The translations under genes were made by a program, and so were the position numbers. From Marinobacter sp. SS13-12 (GTDB taxonomy: Bacteria; Pseudomonadota; Gammaproteobacteria; Pseudomonadales; Oleiphilaceae): DNA of 64,000 nt. Every line of letters starts with the position of its first letter. Position 1 is the stretch's first letter. Positions 60,117 to 64,000 of the stretch are shown piece by piece. The stretch lies in assembly GCF_030227115.1 (NCBI RefSeq), contig NZ_JASSUA010000001.1:2666001-2730000 (forward strand). The letters run 5' to 3'. Under the pieces are notes generated by a model, which was not told the DNA's origin, searched no databases, and saw only the letters and a list, made by a program, of their open reading frames with translations.

Positions 60117-61761
60117 ACACCCGCTCCTTGAATGGCTCGATGCCGATACGGCGATAGGTGTCCAGGAAAGGCTCTTCCTCGGTCCGGTGATCGACGTACA
60201 CATTAATAATTTTCTGAATTACTTCGGGCATGTCGTCCCGGGCGAACGATGGCCCCAGAATTTTGCCGATGGCCGCATCGTGATGGGACGAGCCGCCCAG
60301 ACTGATCTGGTAGAACTCCTGACCCTTCTTGTCGACACCAAGTACGCCAATGTTGCCTACGTGGTGGTGGCCACAGGCATTCATGCAGCCGGAGATGTTG
60401 AGGTCGATGTTGCCAATGTCATAGAGGAAGTCCAGGTCGTCGAACTGTCGCTGGATGGCTTCGGCGACAGGAATGGACTTGGCGTTGGCAAGGGCGCAGT
60501 AATCGCCGCCCGGGCAGCAAATCACATCGGTCAGCGTGTTGAGGTTGGCAGTTGCAAAACCCATCGGGGTGATGGTTTGCCAAAGCTCGAACAATTCATC
60601 TTTTCGGACATCCGCCAGAACCACATTTTGCTGGTGGGTCACCCGCACCTCGCCAAAGCTGTACCGGTCCGCCACCTCCGCAATCTGCTCAAGCTGACGA
60701 TCACTGACATCACCCGGTGGCGTGCCGGTTTTCTTCATGGTCAGCGTTACGATGGCATAGCCCGGATGTTTGTGGCTATCCACGTTGTGGGTAATCCACT
60801 GATCGAACTCGCGGTTCTCGAAGCGCTGGGTCGCCAGGGTATCGGTTACATCGGGAACCTGTTGGTAGTCGGGCTCTGTGAAGTAGCCCTTGAACTGGCG
60901 GATGGCCTCTTCGGTCAGGCGGGTAGGCGAGTCCTTGATATGAGACCATTCCTCTTCCACCTTCGCGGCGAAACCTTCCGGGGTCAGGGCCTTGACCAGG
61001 ATCTTGATGCGGGCCTTGAACTTGTTGTCGCGGCGGCCGTAGCGGTTGTAGACACGCAGTACGGCTTCCAGATAGGTCAGAAGATCAAGCTCCGGCAGGA
61101 ACTCACGGATCACCGGCCCCACCATCGGGGTGCGGCCGAGACCACCACCAACGTGGACCCGGAAACCCAGCTCGCCCTGATCGTTGCGAACCATCTGCAG
61201 GCCGATATCGTGCACCTGGATGGCAGCGCGGTCAGTATGCTCGGAGGCGTTCACCGCCACTTTGAATTTGCGGGGCAGAAAGGCAAACTCCGGGTGGAAC
61301 GTTGACCACTGCCGGATAATCTCGCAGTAAGGGCGCGGATCGGTAATTTCGTCAGCCTGCACGCCGGAAAACTGGTCGGTAGTGGTGTTACGGATGCAGT
61401 TACCACTGGTCTGGTTGGCGTGCATTTCCACTTCCGCCAGTTCCGCCAGAATGTCTGGCACATCTTCAATAGCCGGCCAGTTGAGCTGAACGTTCTGGCG
61501 GGTTGTAAAGTGGGCATAACCTTTGTCATAGTCTCGTGTTATGCGAGCCAGCCTGCGAAGCTGTGCTGAGCGGAGCATTCCGTAGGGAACGGCGATACGC
61601 AGCATCGGTGCAAGACGCTGCACGTACAGTCCGTTCTGCAAGCGCAGCGGAAGAAACTCGTCTTCACGCAGTTCGCCAGCCAGAGCCCTTTCGGTCTGAT
61701 CACGGAATTGTGCAACGCGCTCGGCCGCTATCTGCCGATCGTGTTCGTCATAAACATACAT
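60109..61761 (-). CDS. cysI: Sulfite/nitrite reductase, sirohaem haemoprotein (CysI type)
   Basis: This 550-residue enzyme reduces sulfite to sulfide with six electrons. Two ferredoxin-like halves carry the sirohaem contacts (HFTTRQNVQLNW, SGNCIRNTTTDQFSG). The 4Fe-4S cysteines are in ICCPGGDYCALA and SGCMNACGHHHVG. The position next to DUF934 marks the assimilatory ferredoxin-type or CysI-like form common in Pseudomonas. Sirohaem would need the SUMT at 39087 plus an enzyme elsewhere. The 219-bp region upstream is AT-rich. Confidence 0.93.
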   Translation of the reverse strand: MYVYDEHDRQIAAERVAQFRDQTERALAGELREDEFLPLRLQNGLYVQRLAPMLRIAVPYGMLRSAQLRRLARITRDYDKGYAHFTTRQNVQLNWPAIEDVPDILAELAEVEMHANQTSGNCIRNTTTDQFSGVQADEITDPRPYCEIIRQWSTFHPEFAFLPRKFKVAVNASEHTDRAAIQVHDIGLQMVRNDQGELGFRVHVGGGLGRTPMVGPVIREFLPELDLLTYLEAVLRVYNRYGRRDNKFKARIKILVKALTPEGFAAKVEEEWSHIKDSPTRLTEEAIRQFKGYFTEPDYQQVPDVTDTLATQRFENREFDQWITHNVDSHKHPGYAIVTLTMKKTGTPPGDVSDRQLEQIAEVADRYSFGEVRVTHQQNVVLADVRKDELFELWQTITPMGFATANLNTLTDVICCPGGDYCALANAKSIPVAEAIQRQFDDLDFLYDIGNIDLNISGCMNACGHHHVGNIGVLGVDKKGQEFYQISLGGSSHHDAAIGKILGPSFARDDMPEVIQKIINVYVDHRTEEEPFLDTYRRIGIEPFKERVYA

Positions 61762-61980
61762 AGTGGAACGTCCTGCTGAAACGCTGAAAATACGGCTTTC
61801 GTGCCTGTTCTTGCCGGGGAGAATATCACCGTGCCATTATTCTTAAAATGATTATTTCAAAATATGTTTATCGATTTGAGTGATATAGAAAGGGAGATAT
61901 TGCTGGACGGATGTCAATTTTCAGCCTAGATTTAAAAAGGCGTGCTTGAAAAATACATAACAAAACAAAGGGGAAAGACT

Positions 61981-62085
61981 ATGAAGAAGACAATGCGATC
62001 AGATAGCCAGGCGGACGCCGTAGCGGCCGTATTGCTGATAGTCCTTGTGGTTGCCTTCGCTGTGATCTGGGTATCCGGCCAATAA
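61981..62085 (+). CDS. 34-residue single-helix membrane peptide
   Basis: ATG at 61981 has AGGGGAAAG 5 nt upstream, a very good ribosome site for so small a frame. The peptide starts KKTMRSDSQ, then has one hydrophobic helix of about 20 residues (AVLLIVLVVAFAVIWV) and ends SGQ. I do not recognise it. Its stop is 3 bp from the stop of the convergent DUF2970 gene, which is also a small membrane protein. Confidence 0.6.
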   Translation: MKKTMRSDSQADAVAAVLLIVLVVAFAVIWVSGQ

Positions 62086-62088
62086 AAC

Positions 62089-62322
62089 CTACTGGCCGGA
62101 AAGCACCACCTTTACCACCACAATCAGGGTGACGACAAAGCCCACGGTAAACAGGATACCGGCGATAATATAGGGCCAGGGACTGTGGCTTCCGAAATCT
62201 TCCTCCCGGCGCTTGTCGGACTGCACTCCGAGAGCGCCGGCGAGAATGCTCTGCATGACTTTTAGAACACCCGGCCCCTTTTTGCGGGCAGGTTGTTTTT
62301 CGTGATCCTGTTGCTCGGCCAT
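62089..62322 (-). CDS. DUF2970 small membrane protein
   Basis: This 77-residue protein has a polar N-terminus, the segment VLKVMQSILAGALGVQSDKRREEDF and a C-terminal helix (YIIAGILFTVGFVVTLIVVVKVVL). This order is typical of DUF2970, proteins of unknown function. The ATG at 62322 is preceded by AAGGAAG. It lies 41 bp downstream of metH on the same strand and could be read from it. Confidence 0.82.
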   Translation of the reverse strand: MAEQQDHEKQPARKKGPGVLKVMQSILAGALGVQSDKRREEDFGSHSPWPYIIAGILFTVGFVVTLIVVVKVVLSGQ

Positions 62323-62363
62323 ACTTCCTTCCATCTGATCAGGTTTGGCTCTTCCGGCCGTCG

Positions 62364-64000
<1,637 letters not shown>

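Noticed and set aside
60187..61305. 372-codon plus-strand frame opposite cysI
   Set aside because: It is the shadow of cysI; no motif, no ribosome site, and composition typical of an antisense frame.

Overview
The window looks like chromosome of a Marinobacter-like marine gammaproteobacterium. This is inferred from the roughly 57-60% GC, from gene order matching conserved Pseudomonas/Marinobacter blocks, and from a FilA-like secreted protein at the left edge. The two ends cut genes: a FilA-like 3' end at the left and the 3' two thirds of a metH-type gene at the right. I see no tRNA, rRNA, CRISPR array, prophage or insertion sequence.

Layout. (1) 1-985: FilA-like secreted protein tail and a convergent unrecognised exported protein, separated by two terminators. 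(2) 1207-10942: a rightward run of DUF58 protein, TgpA transglutaminase, holB, pilZ, an alpha/beta hydrolase, a DUF4892 protein and a patatin phospholipase, then prmB-aroC. (3) 10943-14766: an MFS transporter without a normal start codon, a PilU-type retraction ATPase and a LysR regulator, framed by repeat elements. (4) 14767-33075: leuC-leuD-leuB-asd, fimV, truA-trpF-trpB-trpA-accD-folC, a DedD-like SPOR protein, cvpA-purF and metZ, which is a dense amino-acid, purine and folate biosynthesis block. (5) 33082-39926: ftsK-lolA-rarA-serS-SUMT. (6) 39952-43415: DAHP synthase, divergent from a DUF1631 protein and a PilZ protein. (7) 43460-52619, leftward: gloB, mltD, yejA-yejB-yejE-yejF, fabI. (8) 52728-59365: methyltransferase-rnhA-dnaQ, fimL, SCP2 protein, sohB, acuI-like oxidoreductase. 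(9) 59613-64000: DUF934-cysI, two very small membrane proteins, metH.

How the genes fit together. Several scattered genes serve type IV pili and surface behaviour: pilZ, pilU, fimV, fimL, and two further candidates for c-di-GMP or pilus control (DUF1631, second PilZ protein). Others form the sulfur/methionine route: SUMT makes the sirohaem precursor, cysI makes sulfide, metZ makes homocysteine and metH makes methionine. mltD followed directly by a Yej-type peptide importer suggests wall-fragment recovery.

The most unusual signal is not a gene. Three intergenic sites (11018-11112, 14530-14634, 59486-59584) carry long near-perfect hairpins of 21, 26 and 23 bp. All three close a loop of exactly 53 nt whose sequence is conserved, while the stem sequences differ between copies and stay complementary. 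Each hairpin lies 28-38 bp from one or two copies of a second, shorter palindrome (GTCGGATTA...TAATCCGAC). That shorter palindrome also occurs as a pair between leuD and leuB. I regard this composite repeat as the best candidate for something undescribed.
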